Source of the DNA: PXAP01 sp964421595
GTDB taxonomy: Bacteria > Bacteroidota > Bacteroidia > Bacteroidales > PUMT01
Assembly (NCBI GenBank): GCA_964421595.1
Contig: CAYQXY010000024.1
Location: forward strand, 1 to 64,000
Reading direction: 5' to 3'
DNA: 64,000 nt
The notes beneath the pieces are model-generated. The model had not been told where the DNA came from, did no database searches, and was given only the letters and a program-made list of their open reading frames with translations. Below are positions 8,428 through 16,663 of the stretch, piece by piece. A program made the position numbers and the translations under genes. Position 1 is the first letter of the stretch. Every line of letters starts with the position of its first letter.

Positions 8428-9237
8428 ATGCCGGGAACAACAACTTTAAAATTTATATCTTCTCTAAAACAAAAAAAGAACCGTAAGGAAAACAATCTCT
8501 TTATTCTGGAGGGAGAAAAATTAATTGATGAACTGTTTTTAAGCAGCTTTGATATTCACTCTGTTTATGCTACCGATCAATGGCTTAAAGAGAAAAATGT
8601 AAGCACAGAAAATGGTTTGCAATCCCTCAGTTCCATTGTTCCTGTTCACAAGGTAACTGACAGGGAACTAGCCAGGATAAGCAGTCTCAGCACGCCAAAC
8701 AAAGTTCTTGCAATTGTAAATAAACCCGACTATAAATTAGTCACTGCCGGTCTGCACGGCAAAATTACCCTTGTTCTTGACAATGTACAGGACCCGGGAA
8801 ACCTTGGCACGCTCATAAGGACCTGTGACTGGTTCGGAATAAACAATATAGTATGTTCTGAAAATTCTGCTGAAGTTACCAACCCTAAAGTAATACAGGC
8901 TTCAATGGGCTCAGTACTGCGTGTCAGGACCCATTATCTTCATCTTCCGGATTTCCTCAGTCTGCCCGATATAAAAGGAATACCGGTTTACGGGGCTTTT
9001 ACCGGAGGTCCCGATATCTATTCTTCATCTTTAGCCGATTCAGGAATAATAGTTCTTGGAAACGAATCCCGTGGGATTTCAGATGAGATAAAACCTTTTA
9101 TATCTAACATTATCAGCATTCCGGGGAAGTCCGATCGCTCCAGTTCACCGGAATCACTTAATATTGCCGTGGCAGGAAGTATAATAATTTCTGAATTCAG
9201 GAGAAGATTTTCTGATAAATGGCAGGCGGGAAAGTAA
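8428..9237 (+). CDS. SpoU/TrmH-family RNA 2'-O-methyltransferase
   Basis: The 269-residue protein has an N-terminal substrate-binding domain (KQKKNRKENNLFILEGEKLI) and a C-terminal SPOUT knot. The three SpoU motifs are clear: DNVQDPGNLGTLIRTCDW, IVLGNESRGIS, and SLNIAVAGSIIISEF. It should transfer a methyl group from SAM to a ribose 2'-OH in rRNA or tRNA. The target is unknown, and RlmB- and TsnR-like enzymes share this layout. The ATG at 8428 is preferred over an upstream TTG (8398) because family members start just before this point. It is divergent from tamL and ends 6 bases from the end of porT. Confidence 0.9.
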   Translation: MPGTTTLKFISSLKQKKNRKENNLFILEGEKLIDELFLSSFDIHSVYATDQWLKEKNVSTENGLQSLSSIVPVHKVTDRELARISSLSTPNKVLAIVNKPDYKLVTAGLHGKITLVLDNVQDPGNLGTLIRTCDWFGINNIVCSENSAEVTNPKVIQASMGSVLRVRTHYLHLPDFLSLPDIKGIPVYGAFTGGPDIYSSSLADSGIIVLGNESRGISDEIKPFISNIISIPGKSDRSSSPESLNIAVAGSIIISEFRRRFSDKWQAGK

Positions 9238-9243
9238 ACAGAA

Positions 9244-9981
9244 TTATTCTTCGAAATGCAGTGAGAAAATAATCAGGTTTGACTTCAGGCTTCCTATAGC
9301 ATCCTGAAACTTAGTCTGACTGCTTACCCTGCGATGGAGCATATCCAGGAATCCGGTTGCATATTTCAGTTCAGTTGAAAGCTTAAAATAAGGCAGATAA
9401 AAGTCAATACCGAACCCGGTCTCCATATAGATATTAAAAGGCTTCAGATCAAGATATATACGATCATCCTCATTAAAGTTTTTAGCCAGGTCATATCGCA
9501 GATTAATGCCTCCGAGCACATATGGCCTGTAGTTGTTGATCCTGATTGATTTGTATTTTAAAACCACAGGAAATTCAAGAAAAGACGATTCCATATCCTG
9601 ATAACTGTCCGCTACCGGCACAGCACCCTCTGCCCATTGCTCACTTCCGGGTAATCCCGGACCATCCATAGTATAATAATCAATCCTTCTTTGTCCGAAT
9701 GCAACACCCGGGAGTACCCTGAAATCAAAACTCGGACTAAGCCTGAAATTAGATACTATATTTATATTGAATCCAGGTGTAATAGAGCTGACCTCGGCAA
9801 AAAAAATATTTTCAACAGCATATTCTGAATGATTGATCCTGAAATCCATGCTGTTGAGTCCGAGTGTAAATCCGAAATGGAGAGCCTTATTATCATGCAC
9901 AGGCAGATTTTTCACTATCTTACGCTGCGAATTGGCAACCACAGGAACAACAAAAAATAATATAAGGAGTAGTTTTTTCAA
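9244..9981 (-). CDS. porT: PorT-family outer-membrane protein (type IX secretion/gliding-associated)
   Basis: The 245-residue product has a signal peptide (about 1-18, ending ANSQ). It then has an 8-strand-type barrel, with the family-like N-terminal stretch KALHFGFTLGLNSMDFRI and a closing strand LIIFSLHFEE. PorT (SprT in gliding Flavobacteriia) is required for type IX secretion in Porphyromonas and Flavobacterium. The neighbouring SpoU methyltransferase and tamL match an arrangement I recall for porT loci in this phylum, though the usual ubiE neighbour is missing. A generic PorT-family barrel not tied to secretion is the main alternative. No proteins with an obvious type IX C-terminal sorting domain are in the window. 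Confidence 0.75.
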   Translation of the reverse strand: MKKLLLILFFVVPVVANSQRKIVKNLPVHDNKALHFGFTLGLNSMDFRINHSEYAVENIFFAEVSSITPGFNINIVSNFRLSPSFDFRVLPGVAFGQRRIDYYTMDGPGLPGSEQWAEGAVPVADSYQDMESSFLEFPVVLKYKSIRINNYRPYVLGGINLRYDLAKNFNEDDRIYLDLKPFNIYMETGFGIDFYLPYFKLSTELKYATGFLDMLHRRVSSQTKFQDAIGSLKSNLIIFSLHFEE

Positions 9982-10181
9982 ATCAGGACAATGGAATGCT
10001 AAAAGTATGATTTAAATAACTGACATACCATGAGAAATATTTCATTATAATAAGAATTAGTTACCGGTATTCAGGAATAAACGCTCCATAATTCGGAGAT
10101 TAATAAGTTTTTTGAAAAATTTTTACGTAAGATAAATAATCTCTTGAAATAATAATTCATAAATTCACCTAAAAATATGAT

Positions 10182-11258
10182 ATGTACCACACTTATGAGC
10201 AGCTTTACGACTTCACCAGGGCTTTCTTTGAAAAAGCAGGATGCCCCCCGGAAGATGCAGAAATAATTTCCAGGGTTTTTATGGCAGCAGAATTACGGGG
10301 GATTGGATCTCACGGAATGATCCGTATTTCCGATCACTTCCATCTGCTGAAAGCAGGACGCCTCAACACTGAACCGAGAATGAAAATTGTACATGAAACT
10401 CCATCTACAGCAGTAGTTGACGGTGATAATGCAGTTGGGATGATCTCTGCAACTTTCAGCATGGAAACAGCAATTAAAAAAGCAAAAAATGCAGGCACAG
10501 GCTGGGTGGCCTGCCGTCATTCAAATCATTTCGGCATTGCAGGCTATTACGCAATGATGGCTCTGGAGCATGATATGATTGGTATATGCCTGACAAATGC
10601 CAATCCTCTGGTGGCTCCAACATTCTCAGTAAGCCGGTTACTGGGCACCAACCCGATTGCAGTGGCTGTTCCGGCAGAAAAGTATCCTCCTTTTGTGGCT
10701 GATTTCGCTACCACACCAATAGCAAGGGGTAAGCTTGAAGTTGCCGTAAGAAAAGGAGAGAGCACACTTCCGGGCTATGTTCAGGACAAGGACGGTCAAC
10801 CCACCGACGATCCCAATATATTGCGTAAGGGTGGCGCCATGCTGCCCCTGGGAGGGGACAGGGATCATGGTAGTCACAAAGGATATTGCCTTGCTGCCAT
10901 TGTTGATATTCTCTCTGCCGTTCTTCCGGGCGCCAACTTCGGGCCCTTTGTTCCGCCATCTGTTGCATATCTTCCGGTACTTGAAGAGAGTAAAGGCAAA
11001 GGAACAGGCCATTTTTTCGGCGCAATGAGAATAGATGCCTTTCAGGAGGCAGAAGTATTCAAGTCAGGAATGGATAAATGGATTGAGACTTTCAGGGGAG
11101 CCCAAAGCATAGAAGGACAGCCCAAAGTACTGATCCCGGGAGATATTGAGAGAGAACTGGAGAGTATTAACTACAGCAGGGGCATTGCTGTAATGCCTGC
11201 AGTTATTGACGATCTGAACAATATAGCAGAAGAGGTCGGTCTTCGGTTGAGACTGTAG
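10182..11258 (+). CDS. Ldh_2-family NAD(P)-dependent malate/L-lactate/ureidoglycolate-type dehydrogenase
   Basis: The 358-residue protein belongs to the type-2 malate/L-lactate dehydrogenase family (YlbC, AllD, ComC), whose NAD(P)-binding fold is not Rossmann. Family motifs are RGIGSHGMIR (39-48), RHSNHFGIAGYY (112-123, with the likely catalytic His116) and GTNPIAVAVP (155-164). It should oxidise or reduce a 2-hydroxy/2-oxo acid pair. The exact substrate cannot be assigned because family members act on malate, lactate, ureidoglycolate, sulfolactate and others. It stands alone between porT (divergent) and the YfiR-like gene. Confidence 0.9.
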   Translation: MYHTYEQLYDFTRAFFEKAGCPPEDAEIISRVFMAAELRGIGSHGMIRISDHFHLLKAGRLNTEPRMKIVHETPSTAVVDGDNAVGMISATFSMETAIKKAKNAGTGWVACRHSNHFGIAGYYAMMALEHDMIGICLTNANPLVAPTFSVSRLLGTNPIAVAVPAEKYPPFVADFATTPIARGKLEVAVRKGESTLPGYVQDKDGQPTDDPNILRKGGAMLPLGGDRDHGSHKGYCLAAIVDILSAVLPGANFGPFVPPSVAYLPVLEESKGKGTGHFFGAMRIDAFQEAEVFKSGMDKWIETFRGAQSIEGQPKVLIPGDIERELESINYSRGIAVMPAVIDDLNNIAEEVGLRLRL

Positions 11259-11323
11259 CAGTTAGCTCTGGTAAAGGTCGATTTTGATGGTTTTATGTAA
11301 CAATTTTTAGCAGGTATCGTAAA

Positions 11324-11391
11324 ATTTGATAAACCAGCTAAAACAAAGACACATTTACTAGCATAAATCCATAAACCAATCTTTATCAAAT
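11324..11391 (+). promoter_or_regulatory. 10-bp inverted repeat ending at the start codon of the YfiR-like gene
   Basis: ATTTGATAAA (11324-11333) is matched by its exact complement TTTATCAAAT (11382-11391), whose last base touches the ATG at 11392. The 48-base spacer is AT-rich. The left arm also overlaps a near -7 box (TAAAATTTG, one base too long for the consensus). It could be an operator or an mRNA hairpin masking the start codon. Confidence 0.4.
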
Positions 11392-11925
11392 ATGAAAAAA
11401 CTTTTACCAGTTATTTTTATTTTATTTTTTACAGTGGCAATCCAGTCTAATGCGCAGGTTGCTCAATCAGGAAAGACTTATCAGGAGAGATCTGCAGCTA
11501 TGTATATTTATAATTTCACCAGGTATTTTGAATGGCCGGCTGAAGCAAAGAATGGCGATTTTGTTATTGCTATCGTGGGAGACAATGTTCTCCATTCTGA
11601 ACTGGAAGGTATTGTAGCAGGGAGAATGGTAGGTAACCAGAAAATTGTAGTACAGAACCACAGGAATGCAAGTGATGTTACTAACTGCCACATTCTGTTC
11701 CTTGCTGAAAACCCCAGTCGCCGTATGAATAACGTTGTAGAGCAGATGAATGGCTTTCCAACCCTGTTCATTACTTCTCTTGATGGTGCAACAAGGAACG
11801 GATCGGTAATCAATTTTATCGTAAGGGACCAGACAATGCGTTTCGAACTGCACAGATCAAATGCCGTCGTTAAAGGATTGCAGGTTGATTCAAGGCTTGA
11901 TAATCTTGCAATTGTAGTCGATTGA
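11392..11925 (+). CDS. YfiR/DUF4154-family periplasmic protein
   Basis: The 177-residue protein has a signal peptide (about 1-21, ending SNAQ). A YfiR-type domain follows: the N-terminal YNFTRYFEWP, the central FVIAIVGDN, the NCHILFLAE strand and the C-terminal FIVRDQTMRFELH. In Pseudomonas, YfiR is the periplasmic inhibitor of the diguanylate cyclase YfiN, and many homologues sit beside sensor kinases or TonB receptors. Here there is no cyclase or receptor next to it. It is a single gene with its own terminator, so its partner is unknown. An inverted repeat brackets its leader. Confidence 0.85.
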   Translation: MKKLLPVIFILFFTVAIQSNAQVAQSGKTYQERSAAMYIYNFTRYFEWPAEAKNGDFVIAIVGDNVLHSELEGIVAGRMVGNQKIVVQNHRNASDVTNCHILFLAENPSRRMNNVVEQMNGFPTLFITSLDGATRNGSVINFIVRDQTMRFELHRSNAVVKGLQVDSRLDNLAIVVD

Positions 11926-11991
11926 TATTATTAGTGAAGGTGGTAATTTATTCACCACTGTATTAAACAAAAAATTGAATTTTTAAACCAG

Positions 11992-12020
11992 ATCCGGCCT
12001 TCCACAGGCCGGATTTTTTA
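11992..12020 (+). terminator. Rho-independent terminator of the YfiR-like gene
   Basis: A 9-bp stem ATCCGGCCT/AGGCCGGAT with a 5-base loop (12001-12005) is followed directly by TTTTTTATTTT. It lies 66 bases after the stop codon. Confidence 0.9.
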
Positions 12021-12374
12021 TTTTGCTGATTTCCCGATTATGTTTTCCGATACCTTAGTTGTCTGCAAGAAAATCCGGGTTCGCCTTTAGACCCGGCAGT
12101 TGTGTCAACTCTCTCAGAAAATGTTTAAAACAAAGATAATGGTCAAAATTCCAAATACTTAGCAGGCGTTAAAGGCAAAGTTATGTATCATGACAGGAAA
12201 AGCTATATTTTATGACACAAACAGAGTCGGTAAGCTATTTATGTATCCACTGATTGATTTAAAGGAGTTTGATTAATTCATTTGGCTTTGCTAATTTTAC
12301 GCAACTTTGAAAAGGCATTAGTAGCTTTGTTACTTGCGGAGATTTTTTATTATTAACCTGAAAAATCTTTAACT
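12021..12374. other. Gene-free stretch before bTHX
   Basis: Between the terminator and the bTHX gene I see no plausible reading frame. The only signal is a candidate -7 box near the right end (12322-12329). The length leaves room for a small RNA, but no strong hairpin was seen. Confidence 0.5.
12322..12329 (+). promoter_or_regulatory. Candidate -7 box for the bTHX/mnmA transcript
   Basis: TAGCTTTG matches TAnnTTTG exactly. The nearest TTTG upstream (12306-12309) is only 12 bases away, so the -33 element is not convincing. A start near 12336 would give a leader of about 40 bases. Confidence 0.4.
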
Positions 12375-12512
12375 ATGGGAAAAGGTGATATTAAAACCCG
12401 TAAAGGGAAAATCTTTAATGGCAGCTATGGAGCCAGAAGACCCGGAAAAACTGCAAAGCCGGTTGTAAAAGCTGTAAAAGCAGGCAGACCTGTTAAAAAG
12501 CAGGGAAAGTGA
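12375..12512 (+). CDS. 30S ribosomal protein bTHX
   Basis: A 45-residue basic protein begins MGKGDIKTRKGKIFNGSYGA and continues with Arg/Lys/Pro-rich sequence. The MGKGDxKTxxGKIFxGSYG start is diagnostic of bTHX, first seen in Thermus 30S subunits and widespread in Bacteroidota, where it fills a cavity in the 30S head. It is too short for common ORF cut-offs and easily missed. The gene lies 49 bases upstream of mnmA on the same strand, so they may share a transcript. Confidence 0.93.
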   Translation: MGKGDIKTRKGKIFNGSYGARRPGKTAKPVVKAVKAGRPVKKQGK

Positions 12513-12561
12513 GCAGACGGGAAACTCATTCAGTAAAGTTAAAAGAATAAGGAAATTTCAA

Positions 12562-13749
12562 ATGCAAAAGGTTGTCGTAGGGTTATCGGGCGGGGTAGAT
12601 TCGAGTGTGGCTGCCTTTCTGCTGAAAGAACAGGGTTATGATGTAACCGGGCTTTTCATGATCAACTGGCATGATACAACGGGCACCCTGTCGGGCGATT
12701 GTCCATGGCATGATGACCTGATCTTTGCAGAGCTTGTTGCACAAAAGCTTGGCATACCTTTCCATACAACTGACCTTAGTGGCCCTTACCGGCAAAGGGT
12801 TGTTGACTATATGTTCTCGGAGTATGAAAAGGGCCGCACACCCAATCCCGATGTCCTTTGCAACCGTGAGATAAAGTTTGATATGTTCATAGAGGAAGCC
12901 CTTAAGCTTGGTGCCGATTTTGTAGCTACCGGGCACTATTGCAAAAAAACGGAACAGGTTTTAGATGGCGATAAAATATACAGTCTGCATGCGGGAGACG
13001 ATCTGAATAAGGATCAAAGTTATTTTCTTTGCCAGCTTAATCAGCATCAGCTTTCAAGGGCACTGTTTCCACTGGGAAACATTCAGAAACCAGAGGTCAG
13101 GGAAATTGCTGCACAAATGGGACTTGCCACAGCCGAAAAGAAAGATTCCCAGGGGATTTGTTTCGTTGGAAAGGTTGATCTGCCGCTGTTTCTTCAGCAA
13201 AAACTACAAACTGTTAAAGGTGACATAATAGAGATTCCCAAAGGCTTTTACCGGCATCTTCCGGTTCTTCAGGAAATACCTGACAATATTGAAGGATATG
13301 AAAATTTTACTCTTCCGGTGGCGTATCGTCCTGACGACGGAATTAAAATTGGTTCCCACAACGGTGCGTGGTTTTATACTACGGGACAACGAAAAGGACT
13401 GAATATCGGTGGTAAGAAGGAACCATTGTTTGTAATATCTACAGATATTGAAAAAAACCTTGTATACGTGGGTGAAGGCCATGCACATCCCGGACTCAAC
13501 CGCCGCGGTTTGTTCATTAAAAAAGAAGAAGTACACTGGATCAGGACAGACCTGAAGATGCATCCCGGCGACCAGGAAGAGTATATGGTCAGGATAAGAT
13601 ACCGTCAGCCACTTCAGAAAGCAAAGTTGTTCCTGAGGGAAAAGGGACTATACATTATTTTTGAAACACCACAAAGAGGCATTGCAGCAGGGCAATTTGC
13701 CGCATGGTACAGGGGAAGCGAGTTGAATGGGTCAGGCGTAATCAACTAA
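12562..13749 (+). CDS. mnmA: tRNA-specific 2-thiouridylase MnmA
   Basis: The 395-residue enzyme has the N-terminal PP-loop SGGVDS (9-14). The two catalytic cysteines are C100 (NPDVLCNREIKF) and C200 (SQGICFVGK), close to the E. coli positions. It activates U34 of Lys, Glu and Gln tRNAs with ATP and inserts sulfur to give 2-thiouridine. The central and C-terminal beta domains (about 220-395) are complete, including the GQRKGLNIGG motif. It is probably cotranscribed with bTHX and converges on the CysH-type gene 42 bases away. Confidence 0.96.
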   Translation: MQKVVVGLSGGVDSSVAAFLLKEQGYDVTGLFMINWHDTTGTLSGDCPWHDDLIFAELVAQKLGIPFHTTDLSGPYRQRVVDYMFSEYEKGRTPNPDVLCNREIKFDMFIEEALKLGADFVATGHYCKKTEQVLDGDKIYSLHAGDDLNKDQSYFLCQLNQHQLSRALFPLGNIQKPEVREIAAQMGLATAEKKDSQGICFVGKVDLPLFLQQKLQTVKGDIIEIPKGFYRHLPVLQEIPDNIEGYENFTLPVAYRPDDGIKIGSHNGAWFYTTGQRKGLNIGGKKEPLFVISTDIEKNLVYVGEGHAHPGLNRRGLFIKKEEVHWIRTDLKMHPGDQEEYMVRIRYRQPLQKAKLFLREKGLYIIFETPQRGIAAGQFAAWYRGSELNGSGVIN

Positions 13750-13791
13750 AAAAGCACGTCCGGCAAAAGACCTGCTCAATGAGTTTAATGC

Positions 13792-14514
13792 TTAATCTGG
13801 CCTCCTGACCGGCCTGTTATGGAGCCCGCATTCCTTCTTTTCAGGCTCTTCCCACCACCACCTGCCGGCCCTTACATCTTCTCCCGGCTCAACAGCCCTG
13901 GTGCAGGGCTGGCACCCGATGCTGGGGAAACCCTTGTCATGAAGTATATGATAAGGAATGTCGTTGCTTTTTATATACTCCCACAGTGCTTCCTGTGTCC
14001 AGTCCACGAGCGGATTGATTTTTACCAGCTGATTGCCTTCATCCCATTCTACAGGCTCAATATTGAACCTTGTGACCGACTGCTCCCGTCGAAGTCCGCA
14101 AACCCACGCCTGCAGTCCCCGAAAAGCCCTCTGCAACGGCTCAACCTTCCTGATTCCGCAACATAATTTTCTGTTTTCGATACTCTCATAAAACAGGTTG
14201 ATCCCCTTCTCGTTAACCATTTTCTCAACCTGGCCGTATTCAGGAAAGAACACTTCAATGTCAATATTATAATGCTTATTGGTACGATCAAGAAGATCAT
14301 AGCTTTCAGGAAACATCCGACCGGTATCGAGCGTAAAGATCCTGACCGATGGGTCTGACTTTGCAATCATATGGGTTAACGCCTGATCTTCAGCACCCAG
14401 GCTGCTCGCCAGTGCAATATTCCCTTTAAAGGTTTCAAGTGCAATACGTAATATTTCATGGGCAGGCTTATCTTTACACCTGTCGTTCAGATCAGCAATC
14501 AGTTGTTTGTCCAT
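13792..14514 (-). CDS. cysH: Assimilatory APS/PAPS reductase, CysH family with iron-sulfur cysteines
   Basis: The 240-residue protein has the PP-loop-like SSLGAEDQALTH (37-48). The [4Fe-4S] cysteine set is complete, with C118-C119 (LCCGIRK) and C201/C204 (GCQPCTRAV). The catalytic Cys229 sits in ECGLH (228-232). The Cys-Cys/CxxC set marks the adenylylsulfate (APS) reductase type rather than the cluster-free PAPS form. It makes sulfite from activated sulfate using thioredoxin. No other sulfate-assimilation genes (sulfate permease, CysDN, sulfite reductase) are beside it. Sulfur supply to MnmA would go through cysteine, so the pairing with mnmA may be incidental. Confidence 0.9.
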   Translation of the reverse strand: MDKQLIADLNDRCKDKPAHEILRIALETFKGNIALASSLGAEDQALTHMIAKSDPSVRIFTLDTGRMFPESYDLLDRTNKHYNIDIEVFFPEYGQVEKMVNEKGINLFYESIENRKLCCGIRKVEPLQRAFRGLQAWVCGLRREQSVTRFNIEPVEWDEGNQLVKINPLVDWTQEALWEYIKSNDIPYHILHDKGFPSIGCQPCTRAVEPGEDVRAGRWWWEEPEKKECGLHNRPVRRPD

Positions 14515-14897
14515 AGAGTATTATTTTTTTAGAGGCCCGGAACTTATTCACCACGTCATGGATAATGACCGGAATTCTTAACAAGATAATTTCCGGTAAT
14601 CATATATACCGGGAAGATGACAAATTTAATCCTTTTGTCACATTCTGCAAAACCTTGTATTTGCCGGCCGACCGTTATAATTTTTTATTTGCCTGGCCGT
14701 TTTTTAATGATAACTTCGGGTAACATAACAAAGATATACCTGCCATTACCGGTGTAACCAAAAAGCAATAATAATCCATGGATGATCCGTCAATTGCAAC
14801 CATAGATTTCCAAACCAGTAAGCATTTAGCTATCAAATCGAAGAACACGTATTATCTTTGAATCTGCTTAAAGAGACTGTTTACAATATTACATAAA
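14515..14897. other. Divergent intergenic region
   Basis: This holds the upstream regions of the CysH-type gene (minus) and an Omp85 gene (plus). Apart from the -7 box at 14853-14860, no coding sequence, repeat or terminator was recognised. Confidence 0.5.
14853..14860 (+). promoter_or_regulatory. -7 box for the Omp85-family gene
   Basis: TATCTTTG matches TAnnTTTG exactly and lies 38 bases before the GTG start. A TTTA at 14825-14828, 24 bases upstream, is the only weak -33 candidate. Confidence 0.5.
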
Positions 14898-16649
14898 GTG
14901 AAATTATTTTTAACCATCCTTCTGCATTTAACAATACTTCATAGTCCGGATGCACAGATTATCCTAAGGATCGTGCATCAGCCGGAGAAAGAAATTGATG
15001 GCAAAATAGATTCAGTATATCTTAATGGATCAGATTATAAATCCTTTAATGATAGCATCGACATTGAGATATACCTGCAGAACTTAATTTCAGAACTTCA
15101 TTCTGCAGCCTATCTTGCTGCTTCTATTGATAGTTTGAATTATACTGATAGCCTGGCATTTGCTTATCTGTATACAGGAAGACAATACCGGCGGGTCAAC
15201 GTATCGGTTGATAATATTGATAGTGAGACATTAAGGAACCTGAATATACGAACCCGCCGATTTGAAAAGCCAGTCAGTTTTGAGGATTTCAGGAGACTTC
15301 AGGACAGAATCCTGAGTCATTTTGAAAACACAGGATACCCATTTGTGAAAGTTTTCCTTTCAGAACCTTTAGTCGACGGAGATATGATCAGCGGACTGTT
15401 GATAATTGATAAAAACAATCGATTTAACATTGACAACATTCATATTCTGGGCGACTTACCAGTCGATGTCAAACACCTGTACCGCCATATCGGTATCAGT
15501 GTGGGAGACCCATACAGTGAGAAAAAGTTCACCAACGCCGGCGTTCTTTTGAGAGAAACAGCTTTCCTGACTGAAGTAAGGGCACCCGAAATGGAGTTTA
15601 TGAGAAACACTGCCGACATGTACCTTTATGTCGGGCGCCGGCAGGCAAGTCAGTTCAGTGGCATCCTCGGGATTTTACCAGGTGGACCTGATCGGAGTTT
15701 CAAAATTGCAGGTGAACTGAACCTGAGTCTGCTGAATGTCCTTGGAAAAATGGAGAACATTGAGCTGCAATGGCAAAATCCCGGAAACAATGTACAGCAA
15801 CTGGATGTTGGAGCCGGTCAGCCCTATCTGTTTGGCAGAAGTTTCGGCGTTGACTTGCAGCTTCATATGCACAGGCAGGATAGTACATATATGAAAATTG
15901 AGGCAGAAGCAGGTATTCCTTTTACTTTACAGGACAGGGGAATACTGCGGGCCTGGTTAAGAACCACAGGGTCGACCCTCATTGCCGGAGGTGGTTATGT
16001 TGCCGGTCTGACCGTGCCTGCAGCAGAAATCAGGGGGCAGTCAGCCGGACTCTCATGGCGCCGTCACAAAATTGACAACAGGATTAACCCTTACCGGGGA
16101 TGGCTGGTGCACGGATCCGCTGGAGCCGGAAACAAGTCAATTACATTGCCGGCAGATCAGACTTCGCCAGGAAAAGTATCAAAAGGCAGATTTGGTGAAG
16201 GCAGTGTCAGACTGGAGTGGTTTATACCAGTTACCGGATCAACCACCCTGATGTTTGCAAACCTGTCGGCAATTAAAATGAATTTTGGCACGCAGGATGA
16301 AGACAATTTCTTCTTTGCCAATGAAATGTATCTACTTGGTGGTATTCACAGCATCAGGGGATTCGATGAAAGGAGCATTGCAGCATCAGCATATAGCATA
16401 CAGAGAATTGAATACCGTTACCTTTTTGAAGAATCCAGCAACATTTTCCTTTTTTTTGACGGAATGGTTTATAAACAGCGGCTACCCGGGCCAGATATTT
16501 CCGATACTCCCTATGGATTTGGAGGAGGCTTTACCTTTAATACCCGGGCCGGACAATTTGCAATAAGTTATGCATTGGGAAGCCAGATGGGCAATCCCCT
16601 CTCCTTCCGGTCAGGGAAGGTGCACATGGGGATTGTAAACAGGTTTTAG
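14898..16649 (+). CDS. Omp85/BamA-TamA superfamily outer-membrane protein
   Basis: The 583-residue protein starts with GTG and has a signal peptide (about 1-19). POTRA-like sequence follows at about 75-250 (YRRVNVSVDNI, FNIDNIHILGDLP), then a beta-barrel. The Omp85 loop motif is clear (GGIHSIRGFDE, about 478-488) and the protein ends in an aromatic residue (GIVNRF). It is much smaller than TamL at 5969-8326 and is not a lipoprotein. Members insert or translocate outer-membrane and surface proteins. Its client is unknown; no adjacent cargo gene is visible. It converges on a lipoprotein gene 14 bases away. Confidence 0.85.
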   Translation: MKLFLTILLHLTILHSPDAQIILRIVHQPEKEIDGKIDSVYLNGSDYKSFNDSIDIEIYLQNLISELHSAAYLAASIDSLNYTDSLAFAYLYTGRQYRRVNVSVDNIDSETLRNLNIRTRRFEKPVSFEDFRRLQDRILSHFENTGYPFVKVFLSEPLVDGDMISGLLIIDKNNRFNIDNIHILGDLPVDVKHLYRHIGISVGDPYSEKKFTNAGVLLRETAFLTEVRAPEMEFMRNTADMYLYVGRRQASQFSGILGILPGGPDRSFKIAGELNLSLLNVLGKMENIELQWQNPGNNVQQLDVGAGQPYLFGRSFGVDLQLHMHRQDSTYMKIEAEAGIPFTLQDRGILRAWLRTTGSTLIAGGGYVAGLTVPAAEIRGQSAGLSWRRHKIDNRINPYRGWLVHGSAGAGNKSITLPADQTSPGKVSKGRFGEGSVRLEWFIPVTGSTTLMFANLSAIKMNFGTQDEDNFFFANEMYLLGGIHSIRGFDERSIAASAYSIQRIEYRYLFEESSNIFLFFDGMVYKQRLPGPDISDTPYGFGGGFTFNTRAGQFAISYALGSQMGNPLSFRSGKVHMGIVNRF

Positions 16650-16663
16650 TTTTAATATTAAAC

